A stretch of DNA of 64,000 nt from Nocardia puris (GTDB lineage: Bacteria > Actinomycetota > Actinomycetes > Mycobacteriales > Mycobacteriaceae): NCBI RefSeq assembly GCF_003315035.1, contig NZ_QNRE01000006.1, forward strand, positions 248,001 through 312,000. Direction: 5' to 3'. A model generated the notes under the pieces. That model worked only from the letters and a program-made list of their open reading frames with translations, searched no databases and was not told where the DNA came from. How positions within the stretch are numbered: position 1 is the first letter of the stretch; each line of letters opens with the position of its first letter. Of the stretch, positions 1 to 8,452 are shown one piece after another. Made by a program: the position numbers and the translations under genes.

Positions 1-621
1 GCGGCCATCGACTTCCGCACGCCGGCCGAGGTCCAGTTCCTCGGTCCCGATCGGCTGCCCGCCGGGGTGGCCGCCGTCGCGCGGCCGATCGACGACACCG
101 GGCTGTTCGAGCAGATGATCGCCGCGATCCAGTCCGGTGATCCGCAACGGCAGGAGGAGCTGCTCGGCGGCGGGCGCGGCGAGCAGATCATGGCCGGTGT
201 GTACCGGAGCTTCTTCGATCCGGCCTCGCGCACCGCGTTCGGGCAGACCATCCGGGAGATCGCGCAGGCCGACCGCGCCCTGCTCTACCACTGCACGGCG
301 GGTAAGGACCGCACCGGCTGGCTCACCTACGTGGTGCTGCGCGCCGTGGGCGTGCCCGAGCGGACGGCGCGCCAGGACTACCTGCTGTCCAACCAGCTGC
401 GCGCCGAATCGGATGCCAAACTCCGCGAGGACGTGCGCCGCGCCGGACTGATGGAGAACCCCGATCTGCTGATCCCGCTGCAGGAGGTGCGCGACGCCTA
501 CCTCGACGCCGCGATCCGCCACATGGAGCAGACCTACGGTGACTTCGGCAAGTACCTCACCCAGGGGCTCGGACTCGACCCGGGCACCATCGTGCAGCTG
601 CGCAAGGCCCTCGTGAGCTGA
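1..621 (+). CDS. Tyrosine/serine phosphatase, PtpB-like, 5' partial
   Basis: Open from the first base of the window, so the N-terminus is missing; about 206 residues are visible. The CX5R phosphatase signature is clear as HCTAGKDRTG near visible residues 98-107, in the form typical of the mycobacterial PtpB (Rv0153c) family of secreted dual-specificity and phosphoinositide phosphatases. The upstream DFRTPAEV stretch resembles the D-L-R loop region of the same family. It is probably a cytosolic or secreted phosphatase, and export cannot be judged without the N-terminus. A GC-rich inverted repeat follows directly after the stop codon. Family assignment is confident; the substrate is unknown. 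Confidence 0.8.
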   Translation, partial: AAIDFRTPAEVQFLGPDRLPAGVAAVARPIDDTGLFEQMIAAIQSGDPQRQEELLGGGRGEQIMAGVYRSFFDPASRTAFGQTIREIAQADRALLYHCTAGKDRTGWLTYVVLRAVGVPERTARQDYLLSNQLRAESDAKLREDVRRAGLMENPDLLIPLQEVRDAYLDAAIRHMEQTYGDFGKYLTQGLGLDPGTIVQLRKALVS

Positions 622-633
622 AATATCCACTCC

Positions 634-667
634 CGCCCGGGTTCTCGCTGCTGCGGGAGCCCGGGCG
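634..667 (+). terminator. Hairpin after the phosphatase gene
   Basis: Arms CGCCCGGG (634-641) and CCCGGGCG (660-667) are perfect complements, and the inner bases extend the stem partly. It lies 13 bp after the phosphatase stop. There is no U-tract, as is common for actinobacterial intrinsic terminators. It is inferred to end the upstream transcript. Confidence 0.5.
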
Positions 668-968
668 CTGTGCTGTTCGAGGGTGCGGCACGCCGTAGGC
701 CCGCCCGGCTACGACGCGCCGCCGCGACCGTGGGCGCCGGAATCGGTGCGGCCACCCGCACCGAGCGCCTTCCTCCGACAGGCCGCCATCCGGACGCCGA
801 GGCCGAGACGATCCGCGTGCGCCGACGCGGGTGGCCGGCCGACCGCTTCGGCGGTCTCCCCGAGGCTCGCCGCCCCGGCATCGTTTGGGCGGGACGCCGC
901 GTCGGCCCCACCCCGGTTCCGGGGTCTGGACTCACCCCCGGTTCGGGCACGATAGTCCAGTGGTGCGT
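668..968. other. Intergenic region upstream of the CocE-type hydrolase
   Basis: About 300 bp that follow the terminator hairpin and precede the next start codon. Open frames cross it, but they are GC-driven and lack protein-like composition or a ribosome binding site. It presumably contains the promoter of the downstream gene. No convincing -10/-35 pair, RNA or repeat was recognised. Confidence 0.3.
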
Positions 969-2612
969 ATGGGTGCAGTGGTGTTGCGGGTGCTCGCCGG
1001 GGTGGCGTTGCTGGTCGGGCTGGCCGCTCCGGCGGGGGCGGAACGCCCCGATCTGCCGTTCACGTGGTGGCAGACGTTCCTGACCACCCCCGACGGCGCG
1101 CGCCTGCACGTGGACATCCTGCGCCCGCCGGGCGTGGCCGACGACGCGAAGACGCCGGTGCTGATGACCGTGAGCCCGTACCGGTCGCACCTGATGTACA
1201 TCTCGCACCCGCTGATCGAAGGCGGGCCGTCCACCGAGAACCTGCCCGCCGAACAGGCGCTGCGCCGCGGCTACACCTACGTGATCGTGGATCTGCGCGG
1301 CTTCGGCGGGTCCAGCGGCTGCCCCGACTTCGGCGGCCCGGCCGAGCGCTCCGATGTGGTGACGGCGGTCGAGTGGGCGGCGTCGCAGCCCTGGTCCACC
1401 GGCCGCGTCGGTCTCACAGGCACCTCCTACGAAGCGTGGACGGGCATGCTCGGGCTGGCCGCGAAGCCGAAGGGCCTGGCCGCCGTGGCGGCGTTCGCAC
1501 CGGTGGTGGACGCCTACTCCTACCTATTCATGCAGGGCGTCTCGTGGAAGTTCTCCGGAAGGCCGGTGACCGACAACGGCGTTCGCCCCGCCGATCAAGT
1601 CGGCATCGAACATCTCGCCATCGCCTCCACCCCGGCCCGGCCGGACGCCTTGCCGGAGTACCAGGCCAACGCGCTGAGCATGACGCGGGAATGCGCCGCC
1701 GACTACGTCGCGCTCACCACCGATCACAACCCCGCCAACCCCGGCTGGGTCGAGCGCAACGTCTTGGACGACCTGCGCGGCAACACGATTCCGGTGTTCA
1801 TGGGTCAAGGCTTCGTCGACGTGAACACCCGGCCGAACCGGGTGTTCGAGGCCTGGCAGGCGATGGGCCCCGGCGATCATCGCGCGTGGTTCGGGCAGTG
1901 GGGGCACACCGACTGCCACGACCGGTGCGGCACACCGCATTTCGACGACACGCTGATGACATTCTTCGACAAGCACGTGGCGGGCAAGGACGTCGAGGTG
2001 CCGGGCCCGCGCGTGACCGTCGGCCAGTTCGACGGCGGCTGGCGCGGTGAACAGACCTGGCCGCCCGCCGATTCGCGGCCGCTGCCGGTCGCGCTGCGCA
2101 CCGGATCGTATGTGGATCGCGGCCTCATTCCCGGGCGGGATCGCGAAATCTGGTCGGTGTCACAGCCTTTGACGAAGACCGTGCACCTGTCCGGCCTCGC
2201 TTCGGCGACGCTGGAACTGGAGGGGCCGCCTACGGCGGCGGTGACCGTCGAGCTGTACGACATCGCCCCGAACGGGCGCGCCACCATCCTCACCCGCGGC
2301 GTCGCCCCCGTGCGCTCCGAGACGACCGTGCGCCTGCTCGCGCAGGACTGGCCACTGGCCCCCGGGCACCGCCTCGGCGCCCGCATCACCGACGTGGTGG
2401 ACGACGTCTGGTCGCATGCCCCCAGCAACGCGCGGGTGACGGTACGGTCGGCACGCCTGGACCTGCCGGTGCTCGCCACCCCGCGCGTCGCCGACATCCC
2501 CAACGGCACCCCGGTGATGCACGCGCGGTGGCGCAACGAGAAGGCGTTCCAGCTCGGCCCGGACATCCTCGACGACCCGGCCACGCGCGTCGACCTGCCC
2601 GAACCCCGCTGA
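969..2612 (+). CDS. Secreted CocE/NonD family hydrolase (X-Pro dipeptidyl-peptidase S15-like)
   Basis: 547 residues. The start is taken at ATG 969; GTG 963 is an alternative two codons earlier. The N-terminus is a Sec-type signal peptide: an Ala/Leu/Val-rich core ending APAGA before ERPDLPFTWW. The alpha/beta hydrolase core follows, with the nucleophile in GTSYEAWTG (about residue 160), an acid in GFVDVNT and a histidine in WGHTDCHD. The C-terminal third has the jelly-roll character of the CocE/S15 family (LSGLASATLELEGPP). The family cleaves acyl esters or X-Pro peptides, and the substrate cannot be read from the sequence. It is predicted to be exported. Confidence 0.85.
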   Translation: MGAVVLRVLAGVALLVGLAAPAGAERPDLPFTWWQTFLTTPDGARLHVDILRPPGVADDAKTPVLMTVSPYRSHLMYISHPLIEGGPSTENLPAEQALRRGYTYVIVDLRGFGGSSGCPDFGGPAERSDVVTAVEWAASQPWSTGRVGLTGTSYEAWTGMLGLAAKPKGLAAVAAFAPVVDAYSYLFMQGVSWKFSGRPVTDNGVRPADQVGIEHLAIASTPARPDALPEYQANALSMTRECAADYVALTTDHNPANPGWVERNVLDDLRGNTIPVFMGQGFVDVNTRPNRVFEAWQAMGPGDHRAWFGQWGHTDCHDRCGTPHFDDTLMTFFDKHVAGKDVEVPGPRVTVGQFDGGWRGEQTWPPADSRPLPVALRTGSYVDRGLIPGRDREIWSVSQPLTKTVHLSGLASATLELEGPPTAAVTVELYDIAPNGRATILTRGVAPVRSETTVRLLAQDWPLAPGHRLGARITDVVDDVWSHAPSNARVTVRSARLDLPVLATPRVADIPNGTPVMHARWRNEKAFQLGPDILDDPATRVDLPEPR

Positions 2613-2707
2613 TCCCCCGCGCCGGACGCGCGGAAGGCGACCCATGCGACCCCTCCTCCGGCGCGGGTACTGGAGAATGCAGTGATGCCCACCAACAAGC
2701 CCGCCCG

Positions 2708-4087
2708 ATGAGCAGCGACACCGCCGACCTCGGCACCGCCGTCGACGATCAGGTCGCCGAACGGCTGGCCGCCGCCCTGCGCTGCGCGACGGTGTCGACC
2801 GAGGACGACACCGCCACCGATCACACCACGTTCGACGCGCTCGCCGCGCACCTCGAGCGGTCCTACCCGCTGGTGCACGAGCATCTCGAGCTGGAGACCT
2901 TCGGGCACAGCAGGCTCTACCGCTGGGCGGGCGCGGAGGCGGGGACCGCCGCGATCCTGCTCGCCCACCAGGACGTGGTGCCGGTGGACGATCCGGCGCG
3001 CTGGACGCACCCGCCGTTCGACGGCGTGGTGGACGAGGAGTTCATCTGGGGTCGCGGCGCGATCGACGACAAGAGCCGCCTGATCGCGATTCTGGAGGCC
3101 GTCGAATCCGCGCTGGCCGCGGGTCTGCGGCCGCGCCGCACCGTGTATCTCGCGTTCGGCCACGACGAAGAGGTCTTCGGCGACGAGGGCGCGGTGCTGA
3201 TGGCGAAACACCTGCGCGACGCGGGCGTGCGCGCGGACCTGCTGCTGGACGAGGGCGGGGTGATCACCGAGGGCATCGCCGACGGCGTGGATCAGCCGGT
3301 GGCGTCGATCATGGTGGGCGAGAAGGGATATGCCACGCTGCGACTCTCGGTGCGCGAGACCGGCGGGCATTCGTCCATGCCGGGCAGGCAGACGGCGGTC
3401 GGGCGGATCGCGCGCGCCGTCGCTCGTGTGCAGGACCATCCGATGCCGCTGCGGCTCACACCGGTGATCGCCGACATGCTGGCCCGGCTGCGGGCCGTGA
3501 TGCCCGAACCCCGCAAACGACTGCTCGGGCTGACGGGGGTGGCCGGACCGGTCATTACCAGGATCATGGCGGCGCGGCCGCAGACCGAGGCGATGGTGCG
3601 CACCACGACCGCGCCCACGGTGATCCAGGGCGGCGTGAAGGCGAATGTGCTGCCGCAGCAGGCGGAGGCGCTGGTGAACTTCCGCATTCTGCCGGGCGAT
3701 TCGGTGGCTTCGGTGATCGCGCACTGCCGCAAGGTGATTCGCGACAACGGCGTGAGCGTCGAACTCTGGGGTATGGCGTCGGAGCCGTCGCGGACCCCGG
3801 CGCCGGGCCCGTCGTTCGACACCGTCGCGCGGCTGGCCGAGGCCGTGGTGCCCGGTATCGCGGTCACCACGGGACTCGTTCCCGGCGCGACGGATTCCCG
3901 GCACTATGACGACCTCGCCGAGACCCGCTGCAACTTCGCGCCGATCGTGCTCACCCAGGACGATCTGGCCACCATTCACGGAACCGACGAACGCATCTCC
4001 CGGGTGAACTACGCTCGGCTCATCGAGTTCAACCGCAGGCTGGTCGGCGAACTCGCTCAGGTTCCCAGCCGAGAGGAGCACAGGTGA
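2708..4087 (+). CDS. M20 family zinc peptidase (carboxypeptidase S-like)
   Basis: 459 residues from ATG 2708. The di-zinc ligand motifs of M20 peptidases appear in order: AHQDVVPVDD, GRGAIDDKS, HDEEVFGDEG (catalytic and bridging Glu), a DEGG loop, and a late His in GATDSRHY. The central lid/dimerisation domain lies at roughly residues 200-330. No signal peptide is visible, so it is cytosolic. It probably hydrolyses a dipeptide or N-acyl amino acid. The stop codon overlaps the GTG start of the downstream lipase gene by 4 bp, indicating co-translation. Confidence 0.88.
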   Translation: MSSDTADLGTAVDDQVAERLAAALRCATVSTEDDTATDHTTFDALAAHLERSYPLVHEHLELETFGHSRLYRWAGAEAGTAAILLAHQDVVPVDDPARWTHPPFDGVVDEEFIWGRGAIDDKSRLIAILEAVESALAAGLRPRRTVYLAFGHDEEVFGDEGAVLMAKHLRDAGVRADLLLDEGGVITEGIADGVDQPVASIMVGEKGYATLRLSVRETGGHSSMPGRQTAVGRIARAVARVQDHPMPLRLTPVIADMLARLRAVMPEPRKRLLGLTGVAGPVITRIMAARPQTEAMVRTTTAPTVIQGGVKANVLPQQAEALVNFRILPGDSVASVIAHCRKVIRDNGVSVELWGMASEPSRTPAPGPSFDTVARLAEAVVPGIAVTTGLVPGATDSRHYDDLAETRCNFAPIVLTQDDLATIHGTDERISRVNYARLIEFNRRLVGELAQVPSREEHR

Positions 4088-4923
4088 CCAGTACCGAGGA
4101 AGGCCAGTTCGAGGGCAGCACGCCCCGGATCTTCTGGCGCGCTTGGCTTCCCGAGGGCGCGGCGCGCGCGGTGATCGTGCTGGTGCACGGCGTGGCCGAG
4201 CACTCGGGGCGCTACGAGCACGTCGGGAAGTTCTTCGCCGACAACGGTTTCGCGGTGTACGCGCTGGATCATCCCGGGCACGGGAAGTCCTCGGGCGACA
4301 AGGCGAACATCGGCTCGCTGGACGGTTCCGCCGACAACGTGGCCCGGTTGCTCACCATCGCCGGGCGTGAGCACCCGGGCGTGCCGCGGTTCCTGCTCGC
4401 CCATTCGATGGGCAGCCTGATCACGCTGCGGCTGGCCACGCGCGGGCCGGTCGACGTGGCGGGCATCGTGCTGTCCGCGCCCCCGCTGGACATCTCCGCG
4501 GGCAACGCCGTGCAGCGCCTGCTGGCGCCGGTGCTCACCAGGCTGACGCCGAATCTCGGTGTGCTGAAGCTGGATTCGTCGCACATCAGCCGCGATCCCG
4601 CCGTGGTGGCGGCCTACGACGCCGATCCGCTGGTGTATCGGGGGATGCTGCCCGCGCGCACCGCCACCGAGATCCTCGAGGGCACCCAGTCGGTGAAGCG
4701 GAATCTGAGCAAGCTCACCGCCCCGGTGCTGGTCCAGCACGGCACCGCCGACGCGCTGGCCGCGCCGTCCAGCACCGACCTCATCGAGCGGGGTGCGGGG
4801 TCGAAGGACCTCACCGCCCTGCGCTACGACGGGCTCTACCACGAGATCTTCAACGAGCCCGAACAGGAGAAGGTGCTGGCCGATGCGCTGGCGTGGCTGG
4901 AGTCGCACATTACCCCGCAGTAA
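4084..4923 (+). CDS. Alpha/beta hydrolase, monoacylglycerol lipase-like
   Basis: 279 residues, GTG start inside the stop of the M20 peptidase gene. Canonical serine hydrolase features: oxyanion region VLVHGVAEHSGRY, nucleophile elbow AHSMGSL (about residue 104), acid in HGTADALA and catalytic His in YHEIFNE. Length and order match monoacylglycerol lipase/lysophospholipase proteins (serine aminopeptidase S33 fold, Rv0183 type). No signal peptide. Likely hydrolyses monoglycerides or similar esters. Its TAA stop also forms part of a -10-like element for the next gene. Confidence 0.85.
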   Translation: MTSTEEGQFEGSTPRIFWRAWLPEGAARAVIVLVHGVAEHSGRYEHVGKFFADNGFAVYALDHPGHGKSSGDKANIGSLDGSADNVARLLTIAGREHPGVPRFLLAHSMGSLITLRLATRGPVDVAGIVLSAPPLDISAGNAVQRLLAPVLTRLTPNLGVLKLDSSHISRDPAVVAAYDADPLVYRGMLPARTATEILEGTQSVKRNLSKLTAPVLVQHGTADALAAPSSTDLIERGAGSKDLTALRYDGLYHEIFNEPEQEKVLADALAWLESHITPQ

Positions 4924-4926
4924 ACT
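4921..4926 (+). promoter_or_regulatory. Putative -10 element of a leaderless ribH2 transcript
   Basis: The hexamer TAAACT fits the actinobacterial -10 pattern TAnnnT. Exactly 6 nt (TCCGCC) separate it from ATG 4933, so transcription would begin at or next to the start codon. Its first three bases are the stop codon of the upstream lipase gene. There is no Shine-Dalgarno sequence. Inferred from spacing only. Confidence 0.45.
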
Positions 4927-4932
4927 TCCGCC

Positions 4933-5397
4933 ATGGGACACACATCCACCGGACCGATCGCCTTCATCCGCGCCACCTGGCACAGTTCGATCGTCGGCAA
5001 GGCCCTGGAAGGCTTCACCGCCGAGTACACCGACCTCGGTTTCGATCCCGGCACCATCGACGTGTTCGAGGTGCCCGGCGCGTTCGAGATCCCGCTGCAC
5101 GCCAAACGGCTCGCGCTCAGCGGCAAGTACTCGGCGATCGTGGCGTCGGCGCTGGTCGTGGACGGCGGCATCTACCGTCACGATTTCGTCGCCTCCGCCG
5201 TGATCGACGGCCTCATGCGCGTCCAGCTCGACACCGACGTGCCGGTGTTCTCGGTGGTGCTCACCCCGCACCACTTCCACGAGCACAGCGAACACGTCAC
5301 CTACTTCACCGAGCACTTCGTGACGAAGGGCGCCGAAGCCGCCCGCGCCCTCGCCACCACCCTCAACTCCCTGCGCAGCCTCCCCGCCGCGAAGTAG
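4933..5397 (+). CDS. ribH2: 6,7-dimethyl-8-ribityllumazine synthase, type II (RibH2-like)
   Basis: 154 residues from ATG 4933. Lumazine synthase condenses 3,4-dihydroxy-2-butanone 4-phosphate with the ribityl-aminopyrimidine, the penultimate step of riboflavin synthesis. The IAFIRATWHSSIV N-terminus, EVPGAFEIPLHAK, VVDGGIYRHDFV (with the catalytic-type His) and VVLTPHHFHEH are characteristic of the type II enzymes described in Brucella and rhizobia, rather than of the classical actinobacterial RibH. No other riboflavin gene is adjacent, so it lies outside a rib operon. A second classical ribH elsewhere in the genome is likely but not visible here. Confidence 0.85.
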   Translation: MGHTSTGPIAFIRATWHSSIVGKALEGFTAEYTDLGFDPGTIDVFEVPGAFEIPLHAKRLALSGKYSAIVASALVVDGGIYRHDFVASAVIDGLMRVQLDTDVPVFSVVLTPHHFHEHSEHVTYFTEHFVTKGAEAARALATTLNSLRSLPAAK

Positions 5398-5463
5398 AGG
5401 TCCGCACCCGGTGGTCGGACCGGATAACTGCTTCCGATAGCGCTGTGGCGCACGAGGTCCGGC

Positions 5464-5494
5464 CGTGTGGGCGAGCGGTGCACCCGCCCACACG
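5464..5494. terminator. Hairpin between convergent ribH2 and metallopeptidase genes
   Basis: Perfect 10-bp arms, CGTGTGGGCG (5464-5473) and CGCCCACACG (5485-5494), with an 11-nt loop. It sits in the 100-bp gap between two convergent stop codons and could end both transcripts. Confidence 0.6.
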
Positions 5495-5498
5495 GGTG

Positions 5499-6935
5499 TC
5501 AGTTGAAGTCGGACCAACAGGCGGATTCGCCCTCGAGCACGCCGGTGCGGAACGCTTCCAGGCGCTGGTAACCGCTCTGGACCACCTCGCCGTCGACGTC
5601 GGCGGCGGCTTTGCCGTCGGCGAGCAGGCCGGACACGGCTTCGTCGAGGTCGTTGGCGGACAGGCGGGGGTCGCTGTCCTCCTCGCTCAGCTTCGTGGTG
5701 AAGGCGCCGCTGAGGCAGGCGGTGCGCAAGCCCGCGGTCTGGGCGCCGGTGAGGTCGAGGCCGCGTTCCTGCTGAACGGCGAGCATGTAGCGGGAGACGA
5801 ACACCACGAAGGCGTTGTAGTCGCCCTGGACGACGGCCGTCAGCGGTTCGTCGGTGCCGTCGAGTGGGCCGCCGCGCTCGGCCAGATCCGGGATGTCGGT
5901 GCCGATCGTGTTGGTGTCCGGGCAGTACGACACCGGTTCGGTGGTGGTGACGCCGGAGCAATCGGTGGTCACGCCCGTATAGTCGAAGGTCGGCGCCTCG
6001 CGCAGCGGGAAGTTCTTCGCCAGTGCCTGCGCCACGCTCTCCAGCGAATCGCGATCCACCGGCAGCTGCTGGTTCTCCTCGTCGTCCACCTCGAACGTCA
6101 CCGGGAGGTTGCCGCGCCGCTCCTCGATCTCCTTGCGATCGATCTCCTTGCACGCGCCCGCGCCGTCGGTGTAGCCGAGCTGCACCGCCGTGACCCGCTC
6201 GAACGCGGAGCCGTGCACGTTGTCGGGATCGCTGGGGTCGGCGTCGCGTACGGCGATCGTCGCGCCGAGCACGCCGTCCAGACCGTCGGTCATGTTCAGC
6301 GTGAAGTGCGCCGAATCGCCTTCGGCGACGTGGCGCAGGAACACCCCGGCCAGGCAGTCGGCCTGCTGCTCCTTCACCAGCGCGCCGGAGAAGAACCCGG
6401 TCATCTTCGCCTTGCCCTGGATGGCGTGCCCGTACTCGTGGGCCAGCACCATCACCACGGCCATCGGCCCGAACTTCTCCTCGATCAACGGCAGCAACAC
6501 ACCGCGATCCCAGCCGATGCTGTGGTCCAGTCGGCAGTAGGCGGCGTTGACGAACTTGTAGGTGTCGGTCTTGCAGAAGTCGACGCCCTCATCCTCGCGC
6601 GCGTTCCACGAGATGTACTTGCTCGCCGGCTGGAACTCGCCCTCGAAGTGCTTGCCGTACTCCGCCTTCCAGAAGTCCTCGACATCGGCGATGGCGTTGA
6701 GGGCCAAGCGGTCGACCGCTCCCCCGTCACCGTTCTCGGCCTGCAACGTGGTGTCGGGCACGCCCGAGCGCGGGCCGCTCGGGCCGGTGCTGGAGGCCGC
6801 GCCCGCGACCAGCCACGGATTGTCGGGATCGAGCGCCGGGTCCGTACTCGTCCCGCCGCTCGACGCGCAGCCCGCCAGCGCGACCCCGGCGACCAGCGCG
6901 GCCACCGCCGCGAACCGCAGCCGTTTCGTCCTCAT
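5499..6935 (-). CDS. Lipoprotein zinc metallopeptidase (neutral zinc metallopeptidase family, HEYGH)
   Basis: 478 residues. The start at ATG 6935 has a strong GGGGAGG ribosome binding site 8 nt upstream; an in-frame upstream extension lacks one. The N-terminus MRTKRLRF plus a hydrophobic core ending LAGC is a lipoprotein signal, so the enzyme should be anchored on the outer face of the membrane. The zinc motif HEYGH occurs in VLAHEYGHAIQG (about residue 190), followed by EQQADCLAGVF, which probably supplies the third ligand. This matches the bacterial YpfJ/neutral zinc metallopeptidase family. Substrate unknown. Confidence 0.82.
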   Translation of the reverse strand: MRTKRLRFAAVAALVAGVALAGCASSGGTSTDPALDPDNPWLVAGAASSTGPSGPRSGVPDTTLQAENGDGGAVDRLALNAIADVEDFWKAEYGKHFEGEFQPASKYISWNAREDEGVDFCKTDTYKFVNAAYCRLDHSIGWDRGVLLPLIEEKFGPMAVVMVLAHEYGHAIQGKAKMTGFFSGALVKEQQADCLAGVFLRHVAEGDSAHFTLNMTDGLDGVLGATIAVRDADPSDPDNVHGSAFERVTAVQLGYTDGAGACKEIDRKEIEERRGNLPVTFEVDDEENQQLPVDRDSLESVAQALAKNFPLREAPTFDYTGVTTDCSGVTTTEPVSYCPDTNTIGTDIPDLAERGGPLDGTDEPLTAVVQGDYNAFVVFVSRYMLAVQQERGLDLTGAQTAGLRTACLSGAFTTKLSEEDSDPRLSANDLDEAVSGLLADGKAAADVDGEVVQSGYQRLEAFRTGVLEGESACWSDFN

Positions 6936-7035
6936 CAGGTGTTCCTCCCCGTATCGCGGGCCCGCGCCCGCCGCTGAAGCGTTCACATGGTAATCGGTGG
7001 ATCCCGGCCGCGCGCATCACCTTCCGCGCGCGGGA

Positions 7036-7980
7036 TCAGTCGTTCAGGCGCAGCGTCGCGTAGAGGGCGCGGTGATCCGAACGCGGAATGGTGACGCTGC
7101 TGACCTCGTCGGCGGTGCCGCCCGACACCAGGATGTGGTCGATGCCGAGGACCGGGCCCCAGCGTTTGTCGGTCGGATAGGTGGGCAGCAGGCCCGCGCC
7201 GGCCAGTGCCGCGGCGTCGTCGAACGGGCCGGCGATCAGATCGCGGAAGGCCGAATGATCGCGCGTGGCATTGAAATCCGCGCCGACGACGGCGGGACCG
7301 CTGTGCCCGTCGAGGATTTCGCGGATGCGCCGCATCTCGGCGCCCCACACCTCGAAGTCGACGACGGGCGGCGGCGGGTGGAAGACGAACACGGCGACCG
7401 CGCCCGCTCGCGGATGTTCCACCGTGGCGGACATGTTCGCCATCCAGAAGCCGTCGTATTTCACATTGTCGCGCAACGGGTATCGGCTGAAGATGCCGCT
7501 GCCGCCGGCGAAGGATCCCGGTTCCAGGTAGTGGTAGGGCAATTCGTCCGCGAGTTCGGCGGTCAGCCGTTCGGCGGCTTCGGGTGTGAGCTCCTGCAAC
7601 GTCAGGACGTCGACGCGGCGTTCGCGCACCTCCCGCGCGACGGCGGACAGGTCGGCGGCGCCGACGAGCAGGTTCGACTGCAGCACCCGCAGTTCCGGTC
7701 CGGTCGCCGCGCGCCCGTCGGAGACGAAGAACGGCAGCTGCGTCCACAGCACGACCGCCACCGCCACACCGGCGACCGCCGCGCTGCGCCACCCCTTGGC
7801 GAGCAGGAACAGCAGCAGTCCGAACACCGCCCCGAGCATCAGGTAGGTCGCGCCCGAGGCCGCCAGCACCGGCAGCTCCCACGGCCACCGTACGAAGTAC
7901 AGCACGATCCCCGCCACCCCGGCCGCGAGAGCGCACCACCCCAGCCCGAGCGCCACCCGGCTCACCCACACACGCGTCAT
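7036..7980 (-). CDS. Membrane-anchored endonuclease/exonuclease/phosphatase (EEP) family protein
   Basis: 314 residues from ATG 7980. Three hydrophobic segments fill the first ~90 residues, then an EEP domain begins at LRVLQSNLL. Catalytic motifs: QSNLL (Asn), LQELT (Glu, metal), GADFNATRDH (Asp/Asn), IDHIL and SDHRAL (final Asp-His). The family includes nucleases, inositol-phosphate phosphatases and sphingomyelinases. The three-helix N-terminus plus a C-terminal EEP domain is a common actinobacterial type of unknown substrate. The domain is expected on the outer side, but topology is not proven. Confidence 0.82.
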   Translation of the reverse strand: MTRVWVSRVALGLGWCALAAGVAGIVLYFVRWPWELPVLAASGATYLMLGAVFGLLLFLLAKGWRSAAVAGVAVAVVLWTQLPFFVSDGRAATGPELRVLQSNLLVGAADLSAVAREVRERRVDVLTLQELTPEAAERLTAELADELPYHYLEPGSFAGGSGIFSRYPLRDNVKYDGFWMANMSATVEHPRAGAVAVFVFHPPPPVVDFEVWGAEMRRIREILDGHSGPAVVGADFNATRDHSAFRDLIAGPFDDAAALAGAGLLPTYPTDKRWGPVLGIDHILVSGGTADEVSSVTIPRSDHRALYATLRLND

Positions 7981-8135
7981 GCGTTCGACAGTATGCGCCC
8001 GGGCTTGCCGGCCGCTTGCACGATCCCTAACGCCGGCGCGCACGAGGGCCGGGCGGGCTCCTGGGGCTGGGTGGCGGAGATCGGTGCCGGCATCCGGACC
8101 CGCACGATCACCGTCGCCGGATCCCGCCCCTCCCC

Positions 8136-8141
8136 TACACT
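8136..8141 (+). promoter_or_regulatory. Putative -10 element for the HPr-like gene
   Basis: TACACT matches TAnnnT. It would place transcription about 20 nt before the start codon, leaving room for the GAGG ribosome binding site. Prediction only. Confidence 0.3.
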
Positions 8142-8168
8142 GGCGCCCACACGACGAGCGAGGTGACG

Positions 8169-8438
8169 ATGTATATCGACCAGTTCACGGCGCACGGCCC
8201 GCTCACGGAGCGCGAGATCGACGAACTGCTGGACGTCGCGGCGAAGTACACCTCGCGCATCACCGTCACCTGCGGCGACCGCAGTGTGCACGCGCCGGTG
8301 CTGCCCTGGTGCTGGGACACCTTGCCCGTGCGCGCGGGCGCGACGGTGTCGATCACGGCCGAGGGCGGACGGCGGGGTGACGAGGAGGATCGGCTGGCCC
8401 TGCGCGAATTCGTGCGCCGGTTCCAGCGGGCGGGCTGA
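8169..8438 (+). CDS. Small HPr-like protein without the phosphorylatable histidine motif
   Basis: 89 residues from ATG 8169, preceded by GAGG; GTG 8163 is an alternative. The central part (ELLDVAAKYTSRITV, then RAGATVSITAEG and a C-terminal helix DRLALREFVRRF) follows the beta-alpha-beta pattern of the phosphotransferase carrier HPr, including the long helix followed by an I-T-V strand. The GLHARPA active-site loop is replaced by GPLTEREID, so the usual His-15 is absent. It is probably a regulatory or orphan HPr-fold protein rather than a PTS carrier. It ends 14 bp from the convergent glnE stop. The fold assignment comes from pattern reading and is moderate. Confidence 0.6.
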   Translation: MYIDQFTAHGPLTEREIDELLDVAAKYTSRITVTCGDRSVHAPVLPWCWDTLPVRAGATVSITAEGGRRGDEEDRLALREFVRRFQRAG

Positions 8439-8452
8439 CGACCAGCCCCGGA

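Noticed and set aside
831..968. Upstream extension of the CocE-type hydrolase
   Set aside because: The extension is Arg/Pro-rich and would bury the signal peptide. The ATG at 969 begins directly at the signal sequence.
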